Origin: an uncultured Candidatus Saccharibacteria bacterium
Lineage (GTDB): Bacteria > Patescibacteriota > Saccharimonadia > Saccharimonadales > Saccharimonadaceae
Direction of reading: 5' to 3'
NCBI GenBank assembly: GCA_937902295.1
Contig: CALGUM010000062.1
Coordinates: forward strand, 1 to 10,592
Length of the DNA stretch: 10,592 nucleotides
The notes beneath the pieces are model-generated. The model did not search any database. It saw only the letters and a list, made by a program, of their open reading frames with translations, and had not been told where the DNA came from. Shown here one piece after another: positions 1 through 5,817 of the stretch (positions within the stretch are counted from its first letter, which is position 1; the number at the start of each line of letters is the position of its first letter). The position numbers and the translations under genes are program-made.

Positions 1-452
1 CGAAGTTTTGCGATGATATGTGTGATGTCGATGTTAATGCTTCGCAAGCGAGTCACATGAGTGACGTCGTTTGCTCCTACTGCTATGAGTACGAGATCCG
101 GCTGCAATTTCATTGCTTTTTCGAGTTGAGTTTCTCGTACATCCCGCACGGTGGCGCCCGAAACAGCCATATTGGTAAGACGGACAGTATTGCGGTTCGC
201 AACGTATTGCGATGACCTGACAGCAATGCTATTGTTGTACGCCGCACCCTGCCCGATACCTGTACTGTCCCCGAGCACCACATACACTAGATCGGGTCCT
301 TGCCCGTATTGCTGTTCACCTCGGGAGATATCAGAGATTGGAACCGCTTTTCCGCTGAAGGTAATGAAGAGTACTACGATTACAATAATAGCTAGGAGTA
401 GTACCAAAAAAACTAACAGTACGACGGAGGTGTAGTGTAGAACAGGAACCAT
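1..452 (-). CDS. Membrane-anchored SGNH/GDSL-family hydrolase, 5' part (3' end off the window)
   Basis: This frame is open from an ATG at 452 to the window edge, giving 150 complete codons and no stop. Residues about 9-33 are a strongly hydrophobic segment with no charged residue, read as an N-terminal membrane anchor or uncleaved signal. The SGNH hydrolase blocks follow in the right order: block I LGDSTGIG (G61-D62-S63, S63 the expected nucleophile), block II around NMAVSGATV (G99) and block III VGAND (G126, N128). The block V Asp/His pair should lie beyond the edge. The family hydrolyses esters on lipids, sugars or cell wall polymers. The substrate cannot be told here, and an external location is inferred from the anchor. 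It lies alone behind an extended -10 promoter at 461-469 that would leave almost no leader. Long plus-strand open frames in the same place are shadows. Confidence 0.87.
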   Translation of the reverse strand, partial: MVPVLHYTSVVLLVFLVLLLAIIVIVVLFITFSGKAVPISDISRGEQQYGQGPDLVYVVLGDSTGIGQGAAYNNSIAVRSSQYVANRNTVRLTNMAVSGATVRDVRETQLEKAMKLQPDLVLIAVGANDVTHVTRLRSINIDITHIIAKL

Positions 453-460
453 ATCTCTAC

Positions 461-469
461 ACTATAACA
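461..469 (-). promoter_or_regulatory. Extended -10 promoter of the SGNH hydrolase gene
   Basis: On the minus strand TGT precedes TATAGT (466-461), the TGn-TATAnT form of an extended -10. No convincing -35 is visible. Only 8 nt separate the -10 from the ATG, so transcription would begin about 2 nt before the start codon and the mRNA would be nearly leaderless. A short imperfect palindrome (AGCC...GGCT around CATATG, 469-481) abuts it upstream. Confidence 0.5.
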
Positions 470-570
470 GCCATATGGGCTCTACGTTCTTCTATTACAA
501 ATAGCTTGTTCTACCGATGAGTCCAAAGTACACCTTCATATACGAATAGGTGAGTAATAAATTCTGTTTG

Positions 571-618
571 CCTTCTAACCCCTTTCCTGCACATACATAC
601 AAGAAAGGGGTTAGAAGG
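571..618 (-). terminator. Strong hairpin behind the amino acid dehydrogenase gene
   Basis: Bases 571-586 and 603-618 form a perfect 16-bp inverted repeat with a 16-nt loop, containing the sequence CTAACCCCTTTC and its complement. It begins 8 bases beyond the TGA of the dehydrogenase and precedes the SGNH promoter, the right place for a terminator. No U-tract follows in either direction, so it may instead be a 3' stabilising structure or need a factor. Confidence 0.65.
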
Positions 619-625
619 GGCGGCT

Positions 626-1807
626 TCACGGAATGGTTACCGTTCGGACTGTACTTTCACTTGCCGCCTCTTGAGCCAGGCGAGTAGCGCTGATACGAGG
701 GATGGTGCGCTCGCGCTCCCAAATGTCGACCAGCGTTTCGACTCTGCTGCCAATCTCACTTTGCAGCATATCGAAGGTGGTCTTCGGGTTGTCATCGACA
801 AGTCCCTGAAGTAGCCACCACGCCCAGGCAACTGCCCCTGCGTTTGCCACGAAATCTGGAATTACGCAGATCCCTCTGTCGTTCAATTTGATCTCGGCTT
901 CGGGAGTCGTGGCGGTGTTTGCCGCCTCTACGATCACCGTTGCCTGCACCTCACTCACATTGTCGGCCCTAATTGCGTACGACATGGCCGCCGGTACAAA
1001 AATGTCCGCTTCGACAGATACGATTGCGCTACGGTCAAGTCTCAGTACCGAGTCAGCGACCTTCGAGCGGTCAATTTCTCCATACTGATTACGTGACTTT
1101 AGCAACTTGGGGATATCAAGTTGGCCTTCCTGAGCCCACAACACACCTGCAGCGTCGGCGACCTCAATCACCTTCATGCCCGCCTCGTGGAGGTACCACG
1201 CGGCGCCGCCACCCATCGTGCCGACACCCTGAATTGCCACGGTGGTGTCTTCAATGTTCCAACCCTTGGCCCTGGCTACGGCAAGACAGCTCTGCGCCAC
1301 ACCGTAACCGCCCACCACGTCACCGAGTAGCCCGCCGCCAACCGGTGCATTCAAGCCGGCTCGCACGCGACGTAATGTCGCCTCCTGATCGCTTGAGCGA
1401 CTAATTGCCGCATGATACGACTGACCCAGCCCCAGCTCGACGAAAACCTCATCGATCAAATGCTGTGGCACACCCAAGTCTTCGGCCGTCACCCAGTGAG
1501 TGTCGAGAAATGGTCGCACTGCCGTCATGAAACGGGTCAGCACACCTTTGGCCTCCGGATCCTTCGGGTCGCAATCAATGCCACCTTTGGCGCCACCAAC
1601 TGGTAAGTCGTAGACCCCGGTCTTCAGTGCCATTCCCTTGGCGAGGTCCTGGACCTCCTCTAGGGTACATCCAGCTCGCATGCGTGTACCGCCGGTACAC
1701 AGCCCCGAAGTACCGAGACTGTCAATGACTAAATAGCCGGTCTTGCCGGCTACCTTATCGCGCCATTCGATCTCCAGGTACGGTCTGTACTCTTCTGCAA
1801 AAGGCAT
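626..1807 (-). CDS. Glu/Leu/Phe/Val-type amino acid dehydrogenase (substrate uncertain)
   Basis: The 393-aa protein should catalyse NAD(P)-dependent reversible oxidative deamination of an amino acid to its 2-oxo acid and ammonia in the cytoplasm. The N-terminal substrate domain has GGTRM (39-43), K62, the LPVGGAKGGI segment with catalytic K74, and TAEDLG with catalytic D110. The Rossmann domain carries GVGTMG (194-199), then EAANTATTP and the PDFVANAG signature. The family is clear. In glutamate dehydrogenases the residue before GGxR is a lysine gripping the side-chain carboxylate; here it is T38, and GGTRM with TAEDLG is closer to leucine dehydrogenases. Specificity for glutamate is therefore doubtful. 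I chose the ATG at 1807 because AGAGGGGCAGGA lies just upstream; a TTG at 1831 would add 8 residues. Base composition is richer in GC than its neighbours. It is monocistronic, between its own promoter and the 571-618 hairpin. Confidence 0.9.
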   Translation of the reverse strand: MPFAEEYRPYLEIEWRDKVAGKTGYLVIDSLGTSGLCTGGTRMRAGCTLEEVQDLAKGMALKTGVYDLPVGGAKGGIDCDPKDPEAKGVLTRFMTAVRPFLDTHWVTAEDLGVPQHLIDEVFVELGLGQSYHAAISRSSDQEATLRRVRAGLNAPVGGGLLGDVVGGYGVAQSCLAVARAKGWNIEDTTVAIQGVGTMGGGAAWYLHEAGMKVIEVADAAGVLWAQEGQLDIPKLLKSRNQYGEIDRSKVADSVLRLDRSAIVSVEADIFVPAAMSYAIRADNVSEVQATVIVEAANTATTPEAEIKLNDRGICVIPDFVANAGAVAWAWWLLQGLVDDNPKTTFDMLQSEIGSRVETLVDIWERERTIPRISATRLAQEAASESTVRTVTIP

Positions 1808-1861
1808 TGTTCCTGCCCCTCTCAATTTCAACGTCCAACTCCGATTTGAAGCCTGGGGAGG

Positions 1862-1890
1862 ATTATAGTTTATTACTACTTATTACACAA
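1862..1890 (-). promoter_or_regulatory. Promoter of the amino acid dehydrogenase gene
   Basis: On the minus strand, TTGTGT (1890-1885), 17 bp, then a consensus TATAAT (1867-1862). Transcription would start near 1855, giving a leader of about 48 nt. The spacer holds a direct repeat, TTATTAC twice with a TAC between on the plus strand (1870-1886), and shares the 12-mer TTATTACTACTT with the pspC leader (3685-3696). Confidence 0.65.
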
Positions 1891-1945
1891 TACTTATCCA
1901 ATATTGTCATACCATGGACGACTCATATGCACACTCAGGTCAATG

Positions 1946-2212
1946 TTATAAAGTAAGGTGCTTGGCAACATGTGCTGCATTGATGCCATTTGTTAAATTT
2001 CTAAATCCCATTTGTTGCAATACATGAATAGCGGCATTTGATCTGCTCCCAGTTCGACAATACACCACGATCTTCTTGTCTTTTGGCACCTCGTTTAATT
2101 GTTTGGAGCCAGCCAATAACTCTGCTGGTGGGATATTCAGGGCACCTTCAACGTGCCCGCTGTTATATTCATCTGGTTCGCGCACATCAATAATCATTGT
2201 ATGTGTATTCAT
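1946..2212 (-). CDS. Small single-domain rhodanese (PspE/GlpE-like sulfurtransferase)
   Basis: This 88-aa protein is a minimal rhodanese domain, which carries sulfane sulfur as a persulfide on a cysteine. It shows IIDVREPDEYNSGHVEGALNIP (7-28), the substrate-side CH2A-like element, and the active-site loop CRTGSR (52-57) with C52. There is no signal peptide or membrane segment, so it should be cytoplasmic, unlike periplasmic E. coli PspE. The ATG at 2212 is 4 nt past the TAA of the upstream gene, indicating translational coupling; a TTG at 2230 would overlap that gene and lacks a Shine-Dalgarno sequence. It is the last gene of the pspC - toastrack - rhodanese operon, and the psp operon of enterobacteria also ends with a rhodanese. 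Sulfur donor and acceptor are unknown. I see no clear terminator behind it. Confidence 0.85.
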   Translation of the reverse strand: MNTHTMIIDVREPDEYNSGHVEGALNIPPAELLAGSKQLNEVPKDKKIVVYCRTGSRSNAAIHVLQQMGFRNLTNGINAAHVAKHLTL

Positions 2213-2216
2213 AAAT

Positions 2217-3221
2217 TTAATACCGCTCAATCTTAAATGAAGCTAACCCGGCATCAGCATTGATACTAATGCGGTTGGCAGCTGTCTCGTAGTTATCTGA
2301 CCGATACTTACCTTCGGATACCTCTTCTAGGTCATCAAGCTCGCGCGAGCTTAAACCGCCCTTAAAATTCATCGCTACGCCACTATCTTTTGGAATACGC
2401 AACGTCATCGAACTAGCACCGGAACTGACATCAACATGTATATTTGACTGCTTTTGGCCCAGAGTCACTACAGAGCTGCTTGCGCCTGCTTGAATTAACA
2501 AATCAGTAAGTTGTGTTTCGGATAAATCTGCGTCAACACTAGATGCGCCTGAATCAATCGCGAGCTTCATTGGCAGACGCTCGGTCACGGTAACATCCCA
2601 AATATTTTGCTGTGGACCAAACCATACACTATTCTGCGTACGACCAGACAGTACTATGTTCTGCGTTGTACCACGGCGACTACTGTCTTCTGCTAACCTC
2701 ATGCTGTCACTCTCTAGGCGAGCTTGTACGACCCGTGACATATCGTCAGAACGGATCGTCAACTTGCTCGCGCCAGCTCGAATTGTCACATCGGCCTTAG
2801 TCACACCATTGTCCACATCCACCGAGGCACGTTGACTCAGTGGCGATTGCGTGTCTGTGCCTGAATTGTATTGGCCAGTACCCACCCATAGTACGGCAAG
2901 AAGTGCCCCTACAATAAACACTATCGACACTACTTTCCAGAGCCAATGCGCAGTCGCGAGTACCGAAAATCCTGCAGCAACAATCAATAATGGCCATAGC
3001 CGCCACAGCTCGCTCCAGCTAATTTCTACTATACCCAGATTACCGAGCAATAATAACCCTCCAGACACAACTAGCAGCAGCCCCCAAAAAATAGCTCCAA
3101 TATTCCAGCTACGCCCTACAGCTACAGGCTCTTGTGCTGAATTCGTTCGTTGCGTGTTCACTTGGCTCTCTTTTCTCATCTTCGTTGCTGTCTCTTTTGT
3201 CGGCTTGTTACGCTTTTCCAT
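2217..3221 (-). CDS. LiaF-like membrane protein with C-terminal toastrack domain
   Basis: The protein has 334 residues. A polar, Lys/Thr-rich N-terminus (1-38) is followed by three hydrophobic segments (about 43-63, 75-92, 96-114); WRLWPLLIVAAG is typical of the LiaI/LiaF-like membrane module (DUF5668 type). The remainder (about 130-334) is a beta-rich soluble domain resembling the LiaF C-terminal/DUF4097 'toastrack' fold, with recurring GAS turns at 150, 225, 246 and 268 and a related GLAS at 325. LiaF and toastrack proteins act in cell envelope stress sensing, often beside PspC domains; the exact role here is inferred. The ATG at 3221 is preceded by AAGGAG at 6 nt and shares its A with the TGA of the PspC gene (TGATG), so the two are translationally coupled. 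In-frame GTG and TTG codons just upstream are less likely starts. Confidence 0.83.
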   Translation of the reverse strand: MEKRNKPTKETATKMRKESQVNTQRTNSAQEPVAVGRSWNIGAIFWGLLLVVSGGLLLLGNLGIVEISWSELWRLWPLLIVAAGFSVLATAHWLWKVVSIVFIVGALLAVLWVGTGQYNSGTDTQSPLSQRASVDVDNGVTKADVTIRAGASKLTIRSDDMSRVVQARLESDSMRLAEDSSRRGTTQNIVLSGRTQNSVWFGPQQNIWDVTVTERLPMKLAIDSGASSVDADLSETQLTDLLIQAGASSSVVTLGQKQSNIHVDVSSGASSMTLRIPKDSGVAMNFKGGLSSRELDDLEEVSEGKYRSDNYETAANRISINADAGLASFKIERY

Positions 3222-3658
3222 CACCAACTCCTTCTTGTTGCAATAAAAATTCCAAGTAGTATCAATACGATCGGCCAGCCGAAACTCCAGGCCTGATCAA
3301 CCCAGCCCGGGTACAATTGTCCCAGCAAGAACCAGCTACCGAGCAGTACCAAGCCGAATCCTATAAAGTTTCGTAGTCGGCTTTGGTATTTATTGTCGCG
3401 CATATCGTCAATAAGACTTTTTACGTTTTGGGTAATGTCCACACCTCCTGAAGTTGAAACGGTCTCCGCCGATGGCATCACAATAGCTATGAGAATATAC
3501 ACTACAATGTAGCCTCCGCCAGTCATCACCGCTAAAAGAACGAAAATGATGCGTACGAGCGTCACATCAATATTTACATACTCAGCCAGTCCAGCACACA
3601 CACCCGCAATTTGCCCTCGTTGCGGCTGTCGTCGCAGTAATCTAGTTTGCTCAGGCAT
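3221..3658 (-). CDS. pspC: PspC-domain envelope stress protein fused to a LiaI-like membrane pair
   Basis: This 145-aa protein begins with a PspC domain: a basic N-terminus, then IAGVCAGLAEY, NIDVTLVR and a membrane helix at about 35-61, the family hallmarks. A polar, probably helical linker (63-95) leads to two more hydrophobic segments (about 97-114 and 124-141) with WPIVLILLGI, as in LiaI/DUF5668 modules. PspC proteins sit in the cytoplasmic membrane and take part in the phage-shock or envelope stress response; no PspA, PspF or two-component partner is in this window. The ATG at 3658 has AGAGGA upstream. It is the first gene of the operon with the toastrack protein and the rhodanese, driven by a promoter at 3699-3727, with a 17-bp palindrome between promoter and ribosome binding site. 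Confidence 0.88.
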   Translation of the reverse strand: MPEQTRLLRRQPQRGQIAGVCAGLAEYVNIDVTLVRIIFVLLAVMTGGGYIVVYILIAIVMPSAETVSTSGGVDITQNVKSLIDDMRDNKYQSRLRNFIGFGLVLLGSWFLLGQLYPGWVDQAWSFGWPIVLILLGIFIATRRSW

Positions 3659-3672
3659 ATTTTCCTCTTTTC

Positions 3673-3689
3673 AATAAGTAACACTTATT
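3673..3689. promoter_or_regulatory. Operator-like palindrome in the pspC operon leader
   Basis: AATAAGT (3673-3679) and ACTTATT (3683-3689) are perfect 7-bp arms around AAC. The site lies just downstream of the predicted start of transcription (about 3692) and upstream of the ribosome binding site, where a bound repressor would block the operon. The AT-rich context raises the chance of coincidence, and no regulator gene is nearby. Confidence 0.4.
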
Positions 3690-3698
3690 ACTACTTTT

Positions 3699-3727
3699 AC
3701 TTTACTCCGATTTACACACCTTGACAA
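3699..3727 (-). promoter_or_regulatory. Promoter of the pspC - toastrack - rhodanese operon
   Basis: On the minus strand TTGTCA (3727-3722) is followed after 17 bp by TAAAGT (3704-3699). The -35 matches 5 of 6 consensus bases and the -10 matches 4 of 6. The pilin gene lies upstream on the same strand, but its stop is about 100 bp away, so the operon probably has this promoter of its own. Confidence 0.5.
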
Positions 3728-3824
3728 ATAAAAACTAGGTTATCGTGTACCAGGTCCGCGCATTGGATGGTAGCGCTTCCACATAACTCCAATTTCTTAC
3801 ATCAACTTGAGATTTAAAGAATCA

Positions 3825-4358
3825 CTACTTCACAACTCTATGGATACTAGGCGTACTGTAATGGAGAGGATTAGTAGGACACTCCCCGGACATGAAGCCT
3901 TTACGAGGTGTATTTTCAAACCTGTAAACCAGTATATACATCTGGTAGGGTGCTGCTCCGCAGTAACTACTCGTGCTTGCAAAGTATGCATAATTATACC
4001 CTGTCCCAGAGGTTACACCTACTCCCGGTGTACTAATTGGATCTCTACCAATACCCTTCATGTAGGGATCTAGGGCCGTCACTAAGTTTTGCCAGCTACT
4101 ATCTGCGGTGGTACTCCACCCTGAGTTGATTGAAGTAGACCCCCCTGTTTCGTTGGGAGTCCCAGGGTACACACCCTTATCATTATAATAAAGTTCCAAG
4201 GCTTTCACGATATTTGCAATATCAGATTTTCGCTGGGCATCACGCGCCGTTTGCTGTATGCCGTTATACGCGACAATGCTAATAGCAGCTAGAACTCCTA
4301 TCACCACGATCACGATCAATAGTTCGACAATTGTAAAACCTTTTTTTGCCCACTGCAT
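3825..4358 (-). CDS. Type IV pilin (class III leader)
   Basis: The 177-aa protein starts with a short leader, MQWAKKG, followed by FTIVELL: prepilin peptidase should cut between G7 and F8, with E12 being the conserved Glu5 of the mature pilin. A hydrophobic helix spans about 8-30 and continues as the amphipathic alpha1 (QRKSDIANIVKALELYYND). The globular part is Gly/Ser/Thr-rich and has two cysteines, C133 and C160, placed to form a C-terminal disulfide loop as in many pilins. The ATG at 4358 was chosen because AGAGGT lies 4 nt upstream and it gives a normal leader; an in-frame ATG at 4391 would add 11 residues and lies upstream of the -10. No secretion ATPase, prepilin peptidase or second pilin is in the window, so its assembly genes must lie elsewhere. 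Major versus minor pilin cannot be decided. Confidence 0.92.
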   Translation of the reverse strand: MQWAKKGFTIVELLIVIVVIGVLAAISIVAYNGIQQTARDAQRKSDIANIVKALELYYNDKGVYPGTPNETGGSTSINSGWSTTADSSWQNLVTALDPYMKGIGRDPISTPGVGVTSGTGYNYAYFASTSSYCGAAPYQMYILVYRFENTPRKGFMSGECPTNPLHYSTPSIHRVVK

Positions 4359-4368
4359 AGTACCTCTA

Positions 4369-4377
4369 AGTATACCA
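4369..4377 (-). promoter_or_regulatory. Extended -10 promoter of the pilin gene
   Basis: On the minus strand TGG precedes TATACT (4374-4369). No -35 is seen at the correct distance. The ATG is 10 nt beyond the -10, so the leader would be about 4 nt even though AGAGG lies there; that Shine-Dalgarno sequence would then be mostly outside the transcript, or transcription begins further upstream. Confidence 0.45.
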
Positions 4378-4434
4378 TCGTTGCCATGCATCGATATGAT
4401 TCAAGTCGCTCGTGCAAACTCACGACAGTTTATT

Positions 4435-4443
4435 TGTTATACT
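4435..4443 (+). promoter_or_regulatory. Extended -10 promoter of the GltS-like gene
   Basis: TGT precedes TATACT (4438-4443), nearly identical to the divergent pilin promoter (TGG-TATACTTA against TGT-TATACTTA). No clear -35 is present. The ATG at 4458 lies 14 nt beyond, giving a leader near 8 nt. A small inverted repeat TCGTG-6-CACGA (4410-4425) sits just upstream and could be an operator. Confidence 0.45.
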
Positions 4444-4457
4444 TACGAAGACACATC

Positions 4458-5798
4458 ATGACTATACTTAGCCTACTTATCCTACTCACTATTTGTTCGC
4501 TTGGTTTATTTTTTTACCAAACGAACATCCGTTTATTTAAGTTTGTGCCGTTTGGACTATTAGCCGCGATTAGTATACTTATCTTGCTAAACCTCGAAGG
4601 CATGAGTGTGGACCGTGCAACGGCTGGCTGGAGTGCTCTACCTGCAATTATGATCAACGTAGTGTTTGCTACCTTATTCTTAGGAAAAAAGCTTATCAGC
4701 CCAAGAAAAATCTGGAACTTCGCTGGTCCGCAAATCGTCTTCGGACAGACACTTGCCTGGGGGCAGTATGTGGTAGGTATAGCGCTTACCGCACTTGTAC
4801 TGGTGCCGGTCTACAACATGAGCCCGCTCGCGGGTGCCCTGATAGAAATTAGCTTTGAGGGTGGACACGGTACGGCTGCCGGACTGCAAGATTTATTTAT
4901 TGAACTAGATTTTGCCGAAGGCGCAGATCTAGCCTTAGGACTTGCTACAGTTGGGATTGTCGTGGGTCTTGCTACAGGGTTGATTATGTCGGCGATTGCT
5001 AGCTCTAGAAAAACCAAGCCTGCCGCAGTCAGCACAAAACAACAAAAACCTCTAATTAGCCTGTTCGGTACGTTTGTCTTGCAGACGCATAGTCAGTTTT
5101 TTGCCCGCCATACGATTGCACGGACGCTTGTTCAAGTTTCCCTGGTAGCTATCGCAATTGCAATCGGGTATTTGCTCAAGTATGTACTTTTACAAGCAGA
5201 AAACCTGCTACGGCTACTGTTTGATACACCTCAGATCGTTGAGTATATCCCGGTTTTTCCACTAGCTATGATTGGCGGAATAGTACTTCAGATTACATTA
5301 AATACTGCTGGCCTAAAGAGCCTTCTGCACGGCAAAACAATTGCCTTTATTGGCGCGCTTGCGCTCGAAATTGTCATCGTTGCAGCCATTGCTACTATGT
5401 CGCTCACGTCCATCTCGAATAACCTTGAACCATTCCTGCTGCTGGCAGTGACGGGTACTATCTGGAGCGTGGTTGTATTTCTTGTTTTAGCACCCCGCAT
5501 TATGTCCACTCACTGGTTCGAGCGGGGCATTGGAGATTTTGGTCAGTCCATGGGCATGACCGCAACGGGACTATTACTCATGAAGTCTGCCGACCCTTCC
5601 AATCGTTCCCAAGCGCTCGAGAGATTCGGTTATAAACAGTTATTATTTGAGCCCATTGTTGGCGGGGGTTTATTTACCGCAGCATCGATGATTTTTATTG
5701 CACGCTATGGCCTGGGGAGTATGTTCATATTTACGGTCGCCGTGATGGTGTTTTGGTTGATTCTAGGGTTCGTGTGTTTTGGAAGAAGCCGAAAGTAA
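4458..5798 (+). CDS. GltS-type sodium:glutamate symporter (ESS family)
   Basis: This 446-aa, very hydrophobic protein has about 11-12 membrane segments in two halves separated by a polar stretch near 182-200 (RKTKPA...KQQKP). Both conserved ESS re-entrant motifs are present: EGGHGTAAG (134-142) in the first half, and FGQSMGMTATGLLLMKSADP (361-380) in the second, matching the Gx-Gx-T-GL-VDP pattern of GltS. The family imports glutamate with sodium ions across the cytoplasmic membrane. At 446 aa it is longer than E. coli GltS (about 400 aa), and the specificity is inferred from family only. The ATG at 4458 starts the first membrane segment directly; an upstream in-frame ATG at 4386 would add a polar 24-residue tail and precede the -10. 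It is divergent from the pilin gene and convergent with the glycosyltransferase, 19 nt away, with no obvious terminator between. Confidence 0.85.
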   Translation: MTILSLLILLTICSLGLFFYQTNIRLFKFVPFGLLAAISILILLNLEGMSVDRATAGWSALPAIMINVVFATLFLGKKLISPRKIWNFAGPQIVFGQTLAWGQYVVGIALTALVLVPVYNMSPLAGALIEISFEGGHGTAAGLQDLFIELDFAEGADLALGLATVGIVVGLATGLIMSAIASSRKTKPAAVSTKQQKPLISLFGTFVLQTHSQFFARHTIARTLVQVSLVAIAIAIGYLLKYVLLQAENLLRLLFDTPQIVEYIPVFPLAMIGGIVLQITLNTAGLKSLLHGKTIAFIGALALEIVIVAAIATMSLTSISNNLEPFLLLAVTGTIWSVVVFLVLAPRIMSTHWFERGIGDFGQSMGMTATGLLLMKSADPSNRSQALERFGYKQLLFEPIVGGGLFTAASMIFIARYGLGSMFIFTVAVMVFWLILGFVCFGRSRK

Positions 5799-5817
5799 CC
5801 CGGCCTACGTGTGGGAT

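Noticed and set aside
18..435. Two overlapping plus-strand open frames (18-215, 151-435)
   Set aside because: They lie opposite the SGNH hydrolase frame, whose conserved blocks are unmistakable; their translations show no recognisable motif.
888..1606. Several plus-strand open frames inside the dehydrogenase region
   Set aside because: They are antisense to a GC-rich gene, where stop codons are scarce, and carry no motif or ribosome binding site.
1946..2230. TTG start at 2230 for the rhodanese
   Set aside because: It would overlap the upstream stop by 14 bases without a Shine-Dalgarno sequence and adds non-family residues; the ATG at 2212 fits the domain start and a coupled arrangement.
626..5798. 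Dehydrogenase plus GltS as a dedicated glutamate catabolic unit
   Set aside because: The genes are on opposite strands, separated by an unrelated operon, and the T38 specificity position argues against glutamate; only a loose metabolic link is defensible.
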